NCBI RefSeq assembly: GCF_004151455.1
Contig: NZ_PRLK01000003.1
Span: 8,602 to 72,601 of the forward strand
Length of the DNA stretch: 64,000 bases
Source of the DNA: Candidatus Nanogingivalis gingivitcus
GTDB taxonomy: Bacteria; Patescibacteriota; Saccharimonadia; Saccharimonadales; Saccharimonadaceae
Direction: 5' to 3'
Part shown: positions 54,395 through 62,643 of the stretch, piece after piece
Position numbering within the stretch: position 1 is the first letter of the stretch
Layout of the letters: every line of letters starts with the position of its first letter
The notes under the pieces: generated by a model
The model's input: only the letters and a program-made list of their open reading frames with translations
The model's database searches: none
What the model was told of the DNA's origin: nothing
Position numbers and translations under genes: made by a program

Positions 54395-54622
54395 CTAGTT
54401 ATTAGCTTTAAAAGGGTTAATAAATTGTTTATTTCTTTTAAAAATAAAAACAATTTCACTACGTTCAGTTAATATACCAGCTGTATCAGTTATTGAAGAC
54501 TGTACCAATTCCCATCCTTCACGCCCTAAGCTATTAAGTAATTCTTCAATTTTTGAGGAATTGTTACCAAAATCGTTAGTAAAAATACCGTCTTTTATAG
54601 TTACTATTTTATATTCAAACAT
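54395..54622 (-). CDS. DUF4177-like small protein
   Basis: 75 residues from the ATG at 54622; a frame-extending ATG at 54658 is rejected because the promoter lies between. It matches the DUF4177 layout: MFEYKIVTI, then LLNSLGREGWELVQS and a final FIFKRNK. The family has a small alpha/beta fold of unknown function. It is convergent with the AIM24 gene. A TGTTACAAT box ends 6 nt before the ATG, so the mRNA should be leaderless. Confidence 0.8.
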   Translation of the reverse strand: MFEYKIVTIKDGIFTNDFGNNSSKIEELLNSLGREGWELVQSSITDTAGILTERSEIVFIFKRNKQFINPFKANN

Positions 54623-54628
54623 AGCATT

Positions 54629-54637
54629 ATTGTAACA
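54629..54637 (-). promoter_or_regulatory. extended -10 box of DUF4177-like gene
   Basis: On the minus strand TGTTACAAT is followed by 6 nt and the ATG at 54622. Confidence 0.6.
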
Positions 54638-54713
54638 TTTAACGAAGGCTTTTAACACTTTACAGAGAGGTATTTTTATGTTAGTATTGTAAACGAAGCG
54701 CTATTTTAGTGCA

Positions 54714-54719
54714 TATAAT
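54714..54719 (+). promoter_or_regulatory. -10 box of fusA
   Basis: TATAAT lies about 48 nt before the fusA ATG. The leader carries AAGGAG. Confidence 0.55.
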
Positions 54720-54767
54720 ATTTTGCATCAAGGTAGCTATTAAAATAATAAAATTTTAAGGAGAAGA

Positions 54768-56858
54768 ATGAGTAAAAATACTCCACTAGAGAATTTCCGT
54801 AACGTAGGTATTATCGCCCATATCGATGCTGGTAAAACTACTACTACGGAAGGTATCCTTTACCGCACAGGTTTAACTCATAAAATTGGTGTTGTTCGTG
54901 GTGAAGGTGATGGTGCTACTACCGACTGGATGGCACAAGAAAAAGAGCGAGGAATTACAATTACCTCTGCTGCCGTAACTTGTTTCTGGAAAGACCACAA
55001 AATTAATATTATTGATACCCCAGGGCACATCGATTTCACTGCTGAAGTTGAACGTTCATTACGCGTTCTTGACGGTGCTGTAACTGTTTTTGACGGCAAA
55101 ATGGGTGTTGAAGCACAGTCTGAAACTGTATGGCGTCAAGCAGACAAATACGGAGTTCCACGTATCTGCTTTATTAACAAAATTAACCAAACTGGTGGTG
55201 ATTTTTACAAATCAATTGAATCTATTCATAATCGTTTAACTCGCCAAGCATTTCCTATTCACTTACCAATTGGTTTCGAACAAGAAATCAATGGTGTAGT
55301 TGACCTTATTGATATGAAAGCTTACACTTACGACAACTATGCTGATCATGAGTTGAAAGTTGGCGAAATTCCAGCTGATATGCTTGAAAAAGCTAAACAT
55401 GCACGTAGCTTGCTAGTAGAAAACGCAGTTGAAGCTGATGATGAATTGATGATGCGTTTCTTTGAAGAAGGTGAAGAATCAATAACCATCCCAGAACTTA
55501 AAGCTGCTCTTCGCAAACGTGTTCTTGCTGGTGACTTCTTCTTAGTTACTGGTGGTGACGGACGTGGTGTTATCGTGGAAAAAGTTCTAGACTTAATGAA
55601 CGATTATTTACCAAGTCCGCTAGATGTTGCCTCAATTAAAGGTACTAACCCTAAAACTGGTGAAGCTGATGAACGTCGCCCAAGTGTTGATGAGCCAACA
55701 GCAGCCCTAGCATTTAAAATTGCAACAGACCCATTTGTTGGTAAATTAGTATTTATTCGTGTATATAGTGGTAAAATTACTGCTGGCTCATACGTATTAA
55801 ATACTATGACGGGTAAAAAAGAACGCGTAGGCCGTTTGGTACGTATGCATGCTGATAAGCGTGAAGACATATCTGAAATTACAGCTGGTGATATTGCCGC
55901 TGTTGTGGGATTGAAAGATGTAACAACAGGCGCTACTCTTTGTGATCTAAACCATGGTATTATACTTGAAGGTATTGAGTTTGCTGAACCTCCTGTATCT
56001 ATTGCTGTTGAGCCAAAAACTAAAGCTGACCAAGAAAAAATGGGTATTGCTCTTCAACGCCTAGCTGAAGAAGATCCAACTTTCCGAGTTCACACAGATG
56101 AAGAAACAGGTCAAACTATTATGTCAGGAATGGGTGAATTGCATCTTGATATCTTAATCGACCGTATGAAGCGTGAATTTAACGTTGAAGCTAATATTGG
56201 TGAACCGCAAGTTGCTTTCCGTGAAACTATCCGTGGTACAGCTGAAGCTCAAGGTAAACACGCTAAGCAGTCCGGTGGACGTGGTCAGTATGGTGATGTA
56301 TGGATTCGCTTTGAACCAAATGAACCAGGAAAAGGTTTTGAGTTTATTGATGAAATTAAAGGTGGTGTTGTGCCACAAGAATATCGTAAACCAGTTGAAC
56401 AAGGTGTGCTAGAAACTCTTAACGGAGGTGTTATAGCTGGCTACCCAGTTGTTGATGTTAAAGCTACTTTGTATGACGGTTCATACCACGATGTTGACTC
56501 CAGCGAGCTTGCCTTCAAATTAGCTGGTGCACTATCTACTCGTGCAGGTATCAAGAACGCTAAACCAGTACTACTTGAGCCAGTAATGAAAGTAGAAGTA
56601 ACTACTCCAGAAGAATTCATGGGTGACGTAATTGGCGACCTTAACTCACGCCGTGGACGAATTGACTCAATGGATGATCTAATGGGTGGAACAAAATTAA
56701 TTCGTGGTTTTGTGCCACTAGCAAATATGTTCGGCTATACATCTGATCTTCGTTCAATGAGTAAAGGTCGTGCAGCTTCTACTATGGAATTAGCTCAATA
56801 CGAGGAAGTTCCACCAAACGTTGCGCAAGATATTATTGAAAAACGAAACGCTAAATAA
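54768..56858 (+). CDS. fusA: elongation factor G
   Basis: A 696-residue translational GTPase of full length. The G1 loop is [14 protein letters not shown]2 lies in [14 protein letters not shown]3 is DTPGHIDF, and the NKxN-type motif is in CFINKINQ. Domain IV (about 475-605, [22 protein letters not shown]) and domain V follow. It catalyses translocation on the ribosome. The usual bacterial order is rpsL-rpsG-fusA-tuf; here fusA is a separate unit upstream of rpsL-rpsG with its own promoter and terminator. Codon choice is visibly richer in C-ending codons, as expected for a highly expressed gene. Confidence 0.98.
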   Translation: MSKNTPLENFRNVGIIAHIDAGKTTTTEGILYRTGLTHKIGVVRGEGDGATTDWMAQEKERGITITSAAVTCFWKDHKINIIDTPGHIDFTAEVERSLRVLDGAVTVFDGKMGVEAQSETVWRQADKYGVPRICFINKINQTGGDFYKSIESIHNRLTRQAFPIHLPIGFEQEINGVVDLIDMKAYTYDNYADHELKVGEIPADMLEKAKHARSLLVENAVEADDELMMRFFEEGEESITIPELKAALRKRVLAGDFFLVTGGDGRGVIVEKVLDLMNDYLPSPLDVASIKGTNPKTGEADERRPSVDEPTAALAFKIATDPFVGKLVFIRVYSGKITAGSYVLNTMTGKKERVGRLVRMHADKREDISEITAGDIAAVVGLKDVTTGATLCDLNHGIILEGIEFAEPPVSIAVEPKTKADQEKMGIALQRLAEEDPTFRVHTDEETGQTIMSGMGELHLDILIDRMKREFNVEANIGEPQVAFRETIRGTAEAQGKHAKQSGGRGQYGDVWIRFEPNEPGKGFEFIDEIKGGVVPQEYRKPVEQGVLETLNGGVIAGYPVVDVKATLYDGSYHDVDSSELAFKLAGALSTRAGIKNAKPVLLEPVMKVEVTTPEEFMGDVIGDLNSRRGRIDSMDDLMGGTKLIRGFVPLANMFGYTSDLRSMSKGRAASTMELAQYEEVPPNVAQDIIEKRNAK

Positions 56859-56875
56859 TATCACTAAATTATATA

Positions 56876-56908
56876 AAAATAACCTCTAATAATAGGGGTT
56901 ATTTTTAT
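56876..56908 (+). terminator. terminator after fusA
   Basis: AAAATAACCTCTA/TAGGGGTTATTTT with one T-G pair, then T residues. Confidence 0.85.
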
Positions 56909-56950
56909 AGATGGCAATAAATTAAAACGCTTGCTATATACGAGTTTTTT

Positions 56951-56959
56951 TGTTATAAT
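56951..56959 (+). promoter_or_regulatory. extended -10 box of rpsL-rpsG
   Basis: TGTTATAAT; the predicted start near 56966 leaves a leader of about 177 nt. Confidence 0.6.
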
Positions 56960-56965
56960 ATTTGT

Positions 56966-57142
56966 TGAGTTTCCTCTTTTTACTAAATAATACAAGCAGG
57001 TGTGCAAGATACTATTTAGGTAAAAAGGTAAAGACATTTTATAGGGTATGCTGATCTTATAAAATATGAGGCAAAACTTTCTAGGAACTTATCAGCCTAT
57101 AAAAGTTTTGAAATAAAATTATTAATTTTTAAGGGAGAATTG
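56966..57142 (+). promoter_or_regulatory. structured rpsL leader
   Basis: Stem A: 56977-56989 with 57013-57026 (13 bp, one bulge). Stem B: TTTTATAG...GCTGAT (57037-57055) with ATCAGCCTATAAAA (57091-57104). A competing helix AAAACTTT (57073-57080) with AAAGTTTT (57102-57109) cannot coexist fully with stem B. Such switching suggests feedback or attenuation. Confidence 0.5.
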
Positions 57143-57553
57143 ATGCCAACAATTAATCAATTAGTGCGAAAACCACGAAAAGTTGCTGCTAAAAAATCAA
57201 AATCACCAGCACTTGGACGCATTCACAATGCACTAAAAACTAAATATTATGCACAAAATGCACCACTAAAACGAGGTGTATGTGTAAAGGTTACTACTAA
57301 AACACCTAAAAAACCTAACTCAGCTTTGCGTAAGGTTGCACGTGTACGCTTAACTAATGGTCATGAAGTTTGGGCTTACATTGGTGGTGAAGGACATAAC
57401 TTACAAGAACACGCTGTTGTGCTTGTACGTGGTGGACGTGTGCCTGACCTTCCAGGTGTTCGATACCACATTGTACGTGGTGCATTAGACCTTCAAGGTG
57501 TGAATGGTCGAAAACAAGGTCGTTCAAAATATGGTGCTAAGAGGGAGAAATAG
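57143..57553 (+). CDS. rpsL: ribosomal protein S12
   Basis: 136 residues from the ATG behind AAGGGAG; the TTG 3 nt earlier is not used. It begins PTINQLVRK as S12 does everywhere. The decoding-centre loops [18 protein letters not shown] and [20 protein letters not shown] are present. In these loops changes give streptomycin resistance in other bacteria; the residues here look wild type. It has a long structured leader in front and rpsG 2 nt behind. Confidence 0.98.
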   Translation: MPTINQLVRKPRKVAAKKSKSPALGRIHNALKTKYYAQNAPLKRGVCVKVTTKTPKKPNSALRKVARVRLTNGHEVWAYIGGEGHNLQEHAVVLVRGGRVPDLPGVRYHIVRGALDLQGVNGRKQGRSKYGAKREK

Positions 57554-57555
57554 AA

Positions 57556-58035
57556 ATGCCACGAAAAGTTACTAGAAAATTACAACGAGAATTAAAACCA
57601 GATCGTAAATACCAATCTATTTTAGTTCAAAGACTAATTAATAAATCAATGCTAGATGGTAAAAAACTAGTTGCTGAAAAAGCTGTATATAAAGCTTTGG
57701 AAGTAGCAGCTAAAAAACTTGATAGCGAAAACCCACTAGAAGTATTTGAAAAAGCTTTAAAAAATGTTTCACCAAGCTTTGAAGTTAAATCACGACGTGT
57801 TGGTGGTGCTAACTATCAAATTCCATTCCCAGTACAAGGACACCGTCAATTACATTATGCATTTTCATGGTTAGTACAATCAGCTCGTGCTAGAAGTGGT
57901 ATGCCTTACAGCCAACGTTTAGCTTTAGAAATTGTGGACGCTTACAATGAGAGTGGTGCAGCTTTCAAGAAGAAAGAGGATGCACACCGAATGGCAGAAG
58001 CTAACCGTGCATTCGCACATTTTGCTAGAGGCTAG
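57556..58035 (+). CDS. rpsG: ribosomal protein S7
   Basis: A 159-residue S7 of usual length: MPRKVTRKLQR, RLINKSMLDGKK, ENPLEVFEKALKNVSPSFEVKSRRVGGANYQIPFPV and ARSGMPYSQRLALEIVDAYNESGAAFKKKEDAHRMAEANRAFAH. It nucleates 30S head assembly and in E. coli represses its own operon. It starts 2 nt after rpsL with GAGGGAG inside the end of rpsL. Confidence 0.98.
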   Translation: MPRKVTRKLQRELKPDRKYQSILVQRLINKSMLDGKKLVAEKAVYKALEVAAKKLDSENPLEVFEKALKNVSPSFEVKSRRVGGANYQIPFPVQGHRQLHYAFSWLVQSARARSGMPYSQRLALEIVDAYNESGAAFKKKEDAHRMAEANRAFAHFARG

Positions 58036-58076
58036 TATACTTAAAGTATTACTTTCTAATAGTAATATAATAACTT

Positions 58077-58104
58077 AAAAAGGAGCAATTCAGCTCCTTT
58101 TTAA
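58077..58104. terminator. terminator after rpsG
   Basis: A perfect stem AAAAAGGAGC/GCTCCTTTTT with an AATTCA loop. Confidence 0.9.
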
Positions 58105-58121
58105 TTTTACCTTAAGATTTT

Positions 58122-58865
58122 TTATTCTGCTTTACATTGCATATCTAGTGAGAATGTACCACCAGCTTCTGCTTTTACAGGGAAATTAGATAAATCTTTT
58201 AAATCTTGGCCTTTTAGGGTTATCTTAGCAGCTCCATCACTAACTGTAATTGTTAAAACATTATCTTTTTCTTCTATTTTTGCTTTAGCTTCTTCTGTAT
58301 TTTGCCAAGTTTTATTATTATTAAATGATATTTTTCCATCTTTATCGACTTTTAGCATTTCATTATACCCACTATTTATACCGAAAAGATTAGTCTTACA
58401 AGAAACAGTTTTACCATAAAAACGAGCGATTATAGATTTAGGCTGAAGTAAGAAAAATGTTGCCGTAGCAGCAGAAGATATAACAAGAGCTAAAATAATA
58501 GCCATTGCTATATATAAGCCAGTTTTTGATTTTTTAGGTGTATCCCTATCTAAAATAATTGGTTGGAAATTTTGATGGTTTTCTACAGGTTGTTCTGTTA
58601 TAGCTGTAGGGTTTTGTAATAAACCACTGTCCATACCATTAATAGGGTTATTTACTATAGAATTATTTAAAGAAGGTTCTACACTAGAGTTAGTATTTTC
58701 AGTAGGGGTAGTTTCTGTTGTTTGTGTAGCTTCCATAGAAACAGTATTATCTGCACCTAAACTAGTATTTTGTATTGGAGCGCTGAAGCTATTTTCTCTG
58801 CTTATATCAGTACTTATTTCTGGAGCTTGGCTATTATTTTGAATATTTTGGTCTCGTTCGTCCAT
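58122..58865 (-). CDS. single-pass membrane protein with small extracellular domain, unknown
   Basis: A 247-residue protein. The cytoplasmic N-terminal region (1-112) is low complexity, rich in Asn, Thr, Ser and Gln. One TM helix (about 115-140) is followed by a C-terminal domain of about 105 residues. That domain has two cysteines (VSCKTNLFG and MQCKAE at the very end) that could pair outside the membrane. The architecture repeats that of the PEGA and DUF4367-like proteins in this window. I do not recognise the domain. It is convergent with rpsG. Confidence 0.72.
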   Translation of the reverse strand: MDERDQNIQNNSQAPEISTDISRENSFSAPIQNTSLGADNTVSMEATQTTETTPTENTNSSVEPSLNNSIVNNPINGMDSGLLQNPTAITEQPVENHQNFQPIILDRDTPKKSKTGLYIAMAIILALVISSAATATFFLLQPKSIIARFYGKTVSCKTNLFGINSGYNEMLKVDKDGKISFNNNKTWQNTEEAKAKIEEKDNVLTITVSDGAAKITLKGQDLKDLSNFPVKAEAGGTFSLDMQCKAE

Positions 58866-58936
58866 ATAATAAATTAACCTTATTTAACTTTAATAATACT
58901 CTTATTTTACCATAAGAACTTTAAAAATATAGAAAA

Positions 58937-59515
58937 CTATTTTCTAAAAATTAAAATTTTAGCACCAGAATATATTTTATGGCTAATTAAAGTTAAATTT
59001 TCTATGCAGATATCTTCTAGCTCTTTAGGTTGAGAAACAATAAATAAACCATCATTTTCAAGTCTTAGGGCTAGTTTTTGTAAGGTAGGGAATTGAGGGT
59101 CATAATAAGGGGGGTCGGCAAAAATAATATTGAAAGTAGGCAGAATATCTAATTTTCCGTCTATATATTCACTCTCAGTTGAATTTAGCCAGCCATTTAC
59201 TGAAGAGCGAATTAATTGGCTTTTTCCTACTTTATCACTCTTTGAAGTGATTTGCTCTAAATTATTTGCTAGGATTTTTTGAGCAAGGCGATTTTTTTCA
59301 ATAAAAGTAACTTTTTTAGCTCCACGAGATAGTGCCTCAAGGCCAATTGCTCCTGTGCCTGCAAATGCATCTAGCACCGTAGCATTATGAATATCTTGGT
59401 GAATATTATTAAAAATAGCATTGCGTATCCTTTCGCTCATTGGGTGAGTTTGTCGTGAATTTGGCGACGCTATTTTATGATTTTTAAAAATACCAGAAAT
59501 AATACGAATATTCAT
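58937..59515 (-). CDS. rsmD: 16S rRNA (guanine-N2)-methyltransferase RsmD
   Basis: 192 residues from the ATG at 59515; an upstream in-frame ATG at 59560 lies inside the previous gene. N-terminal MNIRIISGIFKNHKI and RPMSERIRNAIF-like HPMSERIRNAIF lead. The SAM-binding DAFAGTGAIGLEALSRGA and the catalytic IIFADPPYYD (DPPY) follow. It methylates a guanine in the 30S head region (G966 in E. coli). It starts 4 nt after the stop of the upstream minus-strand gene and is cotranscribed with it. Confidence 0.94.
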   Translation of the reverse strand: MNIRIISGIFKNHKIASPNSRQTHPMSERIRNAIFNNIHQDIHNATVLDAFAGTGAIGLEALSRGAKKVTFIEKNRLAQKILANNLEQITSKSDKVGKSQLIRSSVNGWLNSTESEYIDGKLDILPTFNIIFADPPYYDPQFPTLQKLALRLENDGLFIVSQPKELEDICIENLTLISHKIYSGAKILIFRK

Positions 59516-59519
59516 TTTA

Positions 59520-60347
59520 TTATTTTTCCCTAGAACGTCGTATTCCTTCAAACCAGCCAAGTGCTACCATTGAGACAACTTCAGGTAATAAGTCTTTTTT
59601 AGTTTCTAGTGCTAAAGTTGCCGTCCATCCTTTATGAAGGTATCTATCATAATACTTTTTATCAGCTACAGCCTTAATTTTTTGTTCAAATACTTTAAAG
59701 AAATCACCGTTTAAAACTAGCTTTAAATCTTCTTCGCTAGGTGATTTAGCGATTTTTTTAGCTGCTGTAGAGGATATCATAGTAGCTATACCCATTTCAT
59801 ATAGCATATGTGAACTCATCACGCCTTTAGGTCCTATATATTCCCAGTTATTTATAATTCTTTTACGCCAGTTTTCACCAGAAATAAACATTTTTTTAAT
59901 AATTTTATTACGCTCTTCAGGGGTTTTTCCGCTAATCTCAATAATTTTATCGGTCATAGGATATTGATGCGCTGGCGTTAGGGCGTCGGTAATAGCATGT
60001 GCCATCCAACCCGCCTCAAAACTAGCACGCACGTAATTTTCTTCTTTTAAAGCTTTAGCAATATTAACTAAATGGTTTTCTACATAATTAAACATTTGCG
60101 ATAGGTCGCCGTAAGGGCCTACAAAATGCCAAGGTTCATCTTTACCGGGAGATTTTGTTTTTATTCCGTCAGGTCCACCATTTCCTTCAAAGCGTAAAAT
60201 TTCATTAATAGAAGGAAAATGCACATGCTGATTTTTAAAATGTTGTTTAATTAAATCGTTTAAGACAAGTCTTGCTGCACGATCTATTTTTTGGTGTGTT
60301 CCAGCAATTTTATCGGCTTTTTGAAAAGGAGTGGCTCTAGAATACAT
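59520..60347 (-). CDS. zinc-dependent phospholipase C-like helical protein (tentative)
   Basis: A 275-residue cytoplasmic protein, largely helical. The segment EAGWMAHAITDALTPAHQYP has the H-x3-D-x3-PxH spacing seen in zinc-dependent phospholipase C and S1/P1-type nucleases. Further histidines lie in THQKIDRAARLV, VHFPSINE and MSSHMLYE. If real, this predicts a multi-zinc hydrolase, but there is no signal peptide, which is odd for that family. It leads an operon with rsmD. An extended -10 (TGCTAAAAT) ends 6 nt before the ATG. Confidence 0.65.
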   Translation of the reverse strand: MYSRATPFQKADKIAGTHQKIDRAARLVLNDLIKQHFKNQHVHFPSINEILRFEGNGGPDGIKTKSPGKDEPWHFVGPYGDLSQMFNYVENHLVNIAKALKEENYVRASFEAGWMAHAITDALTPAHQYPMTDKIIEISGKTPEERNKIIKKMFISGENWRKRIINNWEYIGPKGVMSSHMLYEMGIATMISSTAAKKIAKSPSEEDLKLVLNGDFFKVFEQKIKAVADKKYYDRYLHKGWTATLALETKKDLLPEVVSMVALGWFEGIRRSREK

Positions 60348-60353
60348 ACAACA

Positions 60354-60362
60354 ATTTTAGCA
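60354..60362 (-). promoter_or_regulatory. extended -10 box of the PLC-like/rsmD unit
   Basis: On the minus strand TGCTAAAAT is followed by 6 nt and the ATG at 60347. Confidence 0.6.
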
Positions 60363-60407
60363 AATTTAAGAGGCTAAGGCAAAATATTTGATATGTAATG
60401 TTGCTTA

Positions 60408-60416
60408 TGATAAAAT
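60408..60416 (+). promoter_or_regulatory. extended -10 box of FAD oxidoreductase gene
   Basis: TGATAAAAT is followed by 8 nt and the ATG at 60425. Confidence 0.6.
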
Positions 60417-60424
60417 TATAATTA

Positions 60425-62023
60425 ATGAGTAAAATTGCAAAATATCTTAGTGGACATCTTATAGGGGAGATATCTGCAAAAGAAGCTCGCTTAAAGAGTT
60501 TCTCTACAGATAGAAGTATTTTAAGGATGCAACCTAATTTAGTAATGTTTCCACGAATTACGGATGATCTACAAAAGATTATGCGTTTTTCTTCTCAGCT
60601 AGCTGATAAAGGTCATAAAATTTCTATTACTTCTAGAGGGTATGGGGGGAGTACTGACGGTTCATCTATTAGTGATGGTATTGTTGTAGATATTTCTCGC
60701 CATTTAAATAAAATTAAAGAACTAGACCTTAGAGAAAAAACCGTTAAAGTTGAAGCAGGCGCTAACTTTCAAAAGCTTAATTTAGCTATTGGTGCACAGG
60801 CTATGACTATTTTACCAAGTCCAGCAGGTGAACGCCTAACTGTTGGTGGTGCTATTGCTATGAATCTTCCTAGCGAAAAATATAACTATGGCACTATGGT
60901 AGATGCCGTATTAGAGGCTACAGTAATTTTAAGTAACGGTGATGTTGCTACTTTTAAAAAACTAAATAAAAAAGAGCTTAGTGAAAAATTAGCTTTAACT
61001 AATTTTGAAGGTGAAATCTATAGAAGTATTGATAACTTAATAGAAGATAATTATGATCTTATTCAAGAAATAGATGGTGACGCAAGTTATGGCTATAGTG
61101 GAATTAAAAATGTTAAAGATAAAGATGGTAATTTTAGTTTAATACCACTTTTATTTGGTTCTTTAGGCACTCTAGCAGTTATTACGGAAGTTGTTATTAA
61201 AACTGACTTTATTGTTAATGAAACTAATTTTGCTGTCATCAGCTTTGCCAATCGCGATGACGCAAGAGACTTTATTGAGGAAATAGAAAAACTAAACCCT
61301 GATATTATAGAGATGTTTGACGGTAAAATGTTTGAATCTGCTGTAGCTTCAGGTAAAAATTATCAATTTTATATGGATAGGGTAAAAGGAAACTTAGCTA
61401 CAAAATTAGTTCTTGTAGTAGGTATTTCAGATCGTAACCAACGTAAAATTAGGTCTACTATGGCTAAAATAGAAAGTGCTTGTAGACGTTTTAATAATTC
61501 TACTATGTGGCTACCTGATGATAGTGAAGTTGATAAGGCGGAACTAGAATCTATTAGGGACGTCAGGGAAGTTTTAAGAGCTAGAGCTGGAGTTATTAAA
61601 GAAGAAATATATCCAATTCAAGGAGTTTATATTCCATTAGAACGTTTTGAAGAATTTTATCTTGGCTTACAAAAGCTAGCGCTATATCACAATATTCCTG
61701 CACCAATTCAAGGTTCTGCTTTAACATGTATTTTTGAAATTTTAGCTGAATTTGACTTCAATAAAATATCAGATAGACAAAAAGCATTAAGGTTTATTGT
61801 TGACTTAGCTAAACTACTTGCTAAAGTTGATGGTGAAATGGCTTATGGTACTGGTGAGGGTCGTATATTTGGTAACTTTATTAGTAAAAATATTAGTAGG
61901 GAAACCGAAAAAATATTTAATGAAATACGCACAATATTTGACCCTAAACAAATTTTAAATATAGGCGTAAAGGGGCGTGTTGACGCTAAAGAAATTATAA
62001 AACTTGTACGCAATGGACGATAG
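60425..62023 (+). CDS. FAD-binding oxidoreductase (GlcD/VAO type)
   Basis: A 532-residue flavoprotein of the vanillyl-alcohol-oxidase/GlcD fold. The FAD-binding domain (about 30-260) includes PNLVMFPRITDDLQKIM, SRGYGGSTDGSSISDGIVVDIS, VEAGANFQKLN and PSPAGERLTVGGAIAMN. The substrate domain and C-terminal FAD lobe (GEGRIFG ... IFDPKQILNIGVKG) follow. Family members oxidise lactate, glycolate or other 2-hydroxy acids. The substrate is not identified and no iron-sulfur partner gene is adjacent. The 3' end overlaps a TrmH gene by 11 nt. Confidence 0.9.
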   Translation: MSKIAKYLSGHLIGEISAKEARLKSFSTDRSILRMQPNLVMFPRITDDLQKIMRFSSQLADKGHKISITSRGYGGSTDGSSISDGIVVDISRHLNKIKELDLREKTVKVEAGANFQKLNLAIGAQAMTILPSPAGERLTVGGAIAMNLPSEKYNYGTMVDAVLEATVILSNGDVATFKKLNKKELSEKLALTNFEGEIYRSIDNLIEDNYDLIQEIDGDASYGYSGIKNVKDKDGNFSLIPLLFGSLGTLAVITEVVIKTDFIVNETNFAVISFANRDDARDFIEEIEKLNPDIIEMFDGKMFESAVASGKNYQFYMDRVKGNLATKLVLVVGISDRNQRKIRSTMAKIESACRRFNNSTMWLPDDSEVDKAELESIRDVREVLRARAGVIKEEIYPIQGVYIPLERFEEFYLGLQKLALYHNIPAPIQGSALTCIFEILAEFDFNKISDRQKALRFIVDLAKLLAKVDGEMAYGTGEGRIFGNFISKNISRETEKIFNEIRTIFDPKQILNIGVKGRVDAKEIIKLVRNGR

Positions 62024-62600
62024 CAAAGAGCCTTTAAGGGTTGTATTTAAAAGTGAAGAAACGCCACTGAGCGCTAGTGTAGATGGCCGTAATTTAATAG
62101 ACGGCTATAAGGGTAAAAGCATAGAAGAGATTAAAAATAATTTAGCTGCAAATAAAACACCGTTTGAAGTTGCTATTGAAAATTTCCAGCATGATTTTAA
62201 TATTGGAACGGTTGTGCGAAACGCTAACGCTTTTAACGCTAGGGCTGTGCATATTATTGGTAAAAAACACTGGAATAGGCGAGGCGCAATGAAAACAGAA
62301 GTTTATTTAGATGTTTACCACCATAAGGATGTGACCAGCTTTATTGCTTGGTCTAAAGCTAATAGTAAGCATTTAATAGCTATAGATAACCAAGAGGGAT
62401 CTATTCTATTAAATAATGCTGAAATGCCTAAAGATTCAATTTTAATTTTTGGCAACGAAAATGATGGTCTTTCTAAAGAAATGATTGAAAATTGTGACAA
62501 AATGGTTGCTATTGAACAATTTGGTTCTACTAGAAGTGTAAACGTAGGGGTTGCTAGTGGAATTATAATGTATGAATTTGCCAGAAGGCACAGGCTTTAA
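62013..62600 (+). CDS. TrmH/SpoU-family RNA methyltransferase
   Basis: 195 residues from the ATG at 62013; a TTG at 62004 would add 3 residues. An N-terminal extension (about 1-50) precedes the SPOUT domain. Motif 1 is ENFQHDFNIGTVVRNANAFNA, motif 2 is LIFGNENDGLS, and motif 3 is AIEQFGSTRSVNVGVASGIIMYEFAR. It makes 2'-O-methyl nucleosides in tRNA or rRNA. The target is not determined. It overlaps the flavoprotein gene by 11 nt, hence probably cotranscribed. Confidence 0.9.
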   Translation: MDDSKEPLRVVFKSEETPLSASVDGRNLIDGYKGKSIEEIKNNLAANKTPFEVAIENFQHDFNIGTVVRNANAFNARAVHIIGKKHWNRRGAMKTEVYLDVYHHKDVTSFIAWSKANSKHLIAIDNQEGSILLNNAEMPKDSILIFGNENDGLSKEMIENCDKMVAIEQFGSTRSVNVGVASGIIMYEFARRHRL

Positions 62601-62626
62601 AGGGTTTTATTACTACTAGTATAATA

Positions 62627-62635
62627 TGTTATAAT
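62627..62635 (+). promoter_or_regulatory. extended -10 box of tig
   Basis: TGTTATAAT is followed by 8 nt and the ATG at 62644, with no Shine-Dalgarno site. Confidence 0.65.
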
Positions 62636-62643
62636 GTAAGCAT

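Noticed and set aside
54623..54658. Longer DUF4177-like protein from an ATG at 54658
   Set aside because: The added residues do not fit the family, and the -10 box falls within them.
59516..59560. Longer RsmD from an ATG inside the upstream gene
   Set aside because: RsmD proteins begin close to the IRIISG motif, and the ATG at 59515 lies just behind the previous stop.
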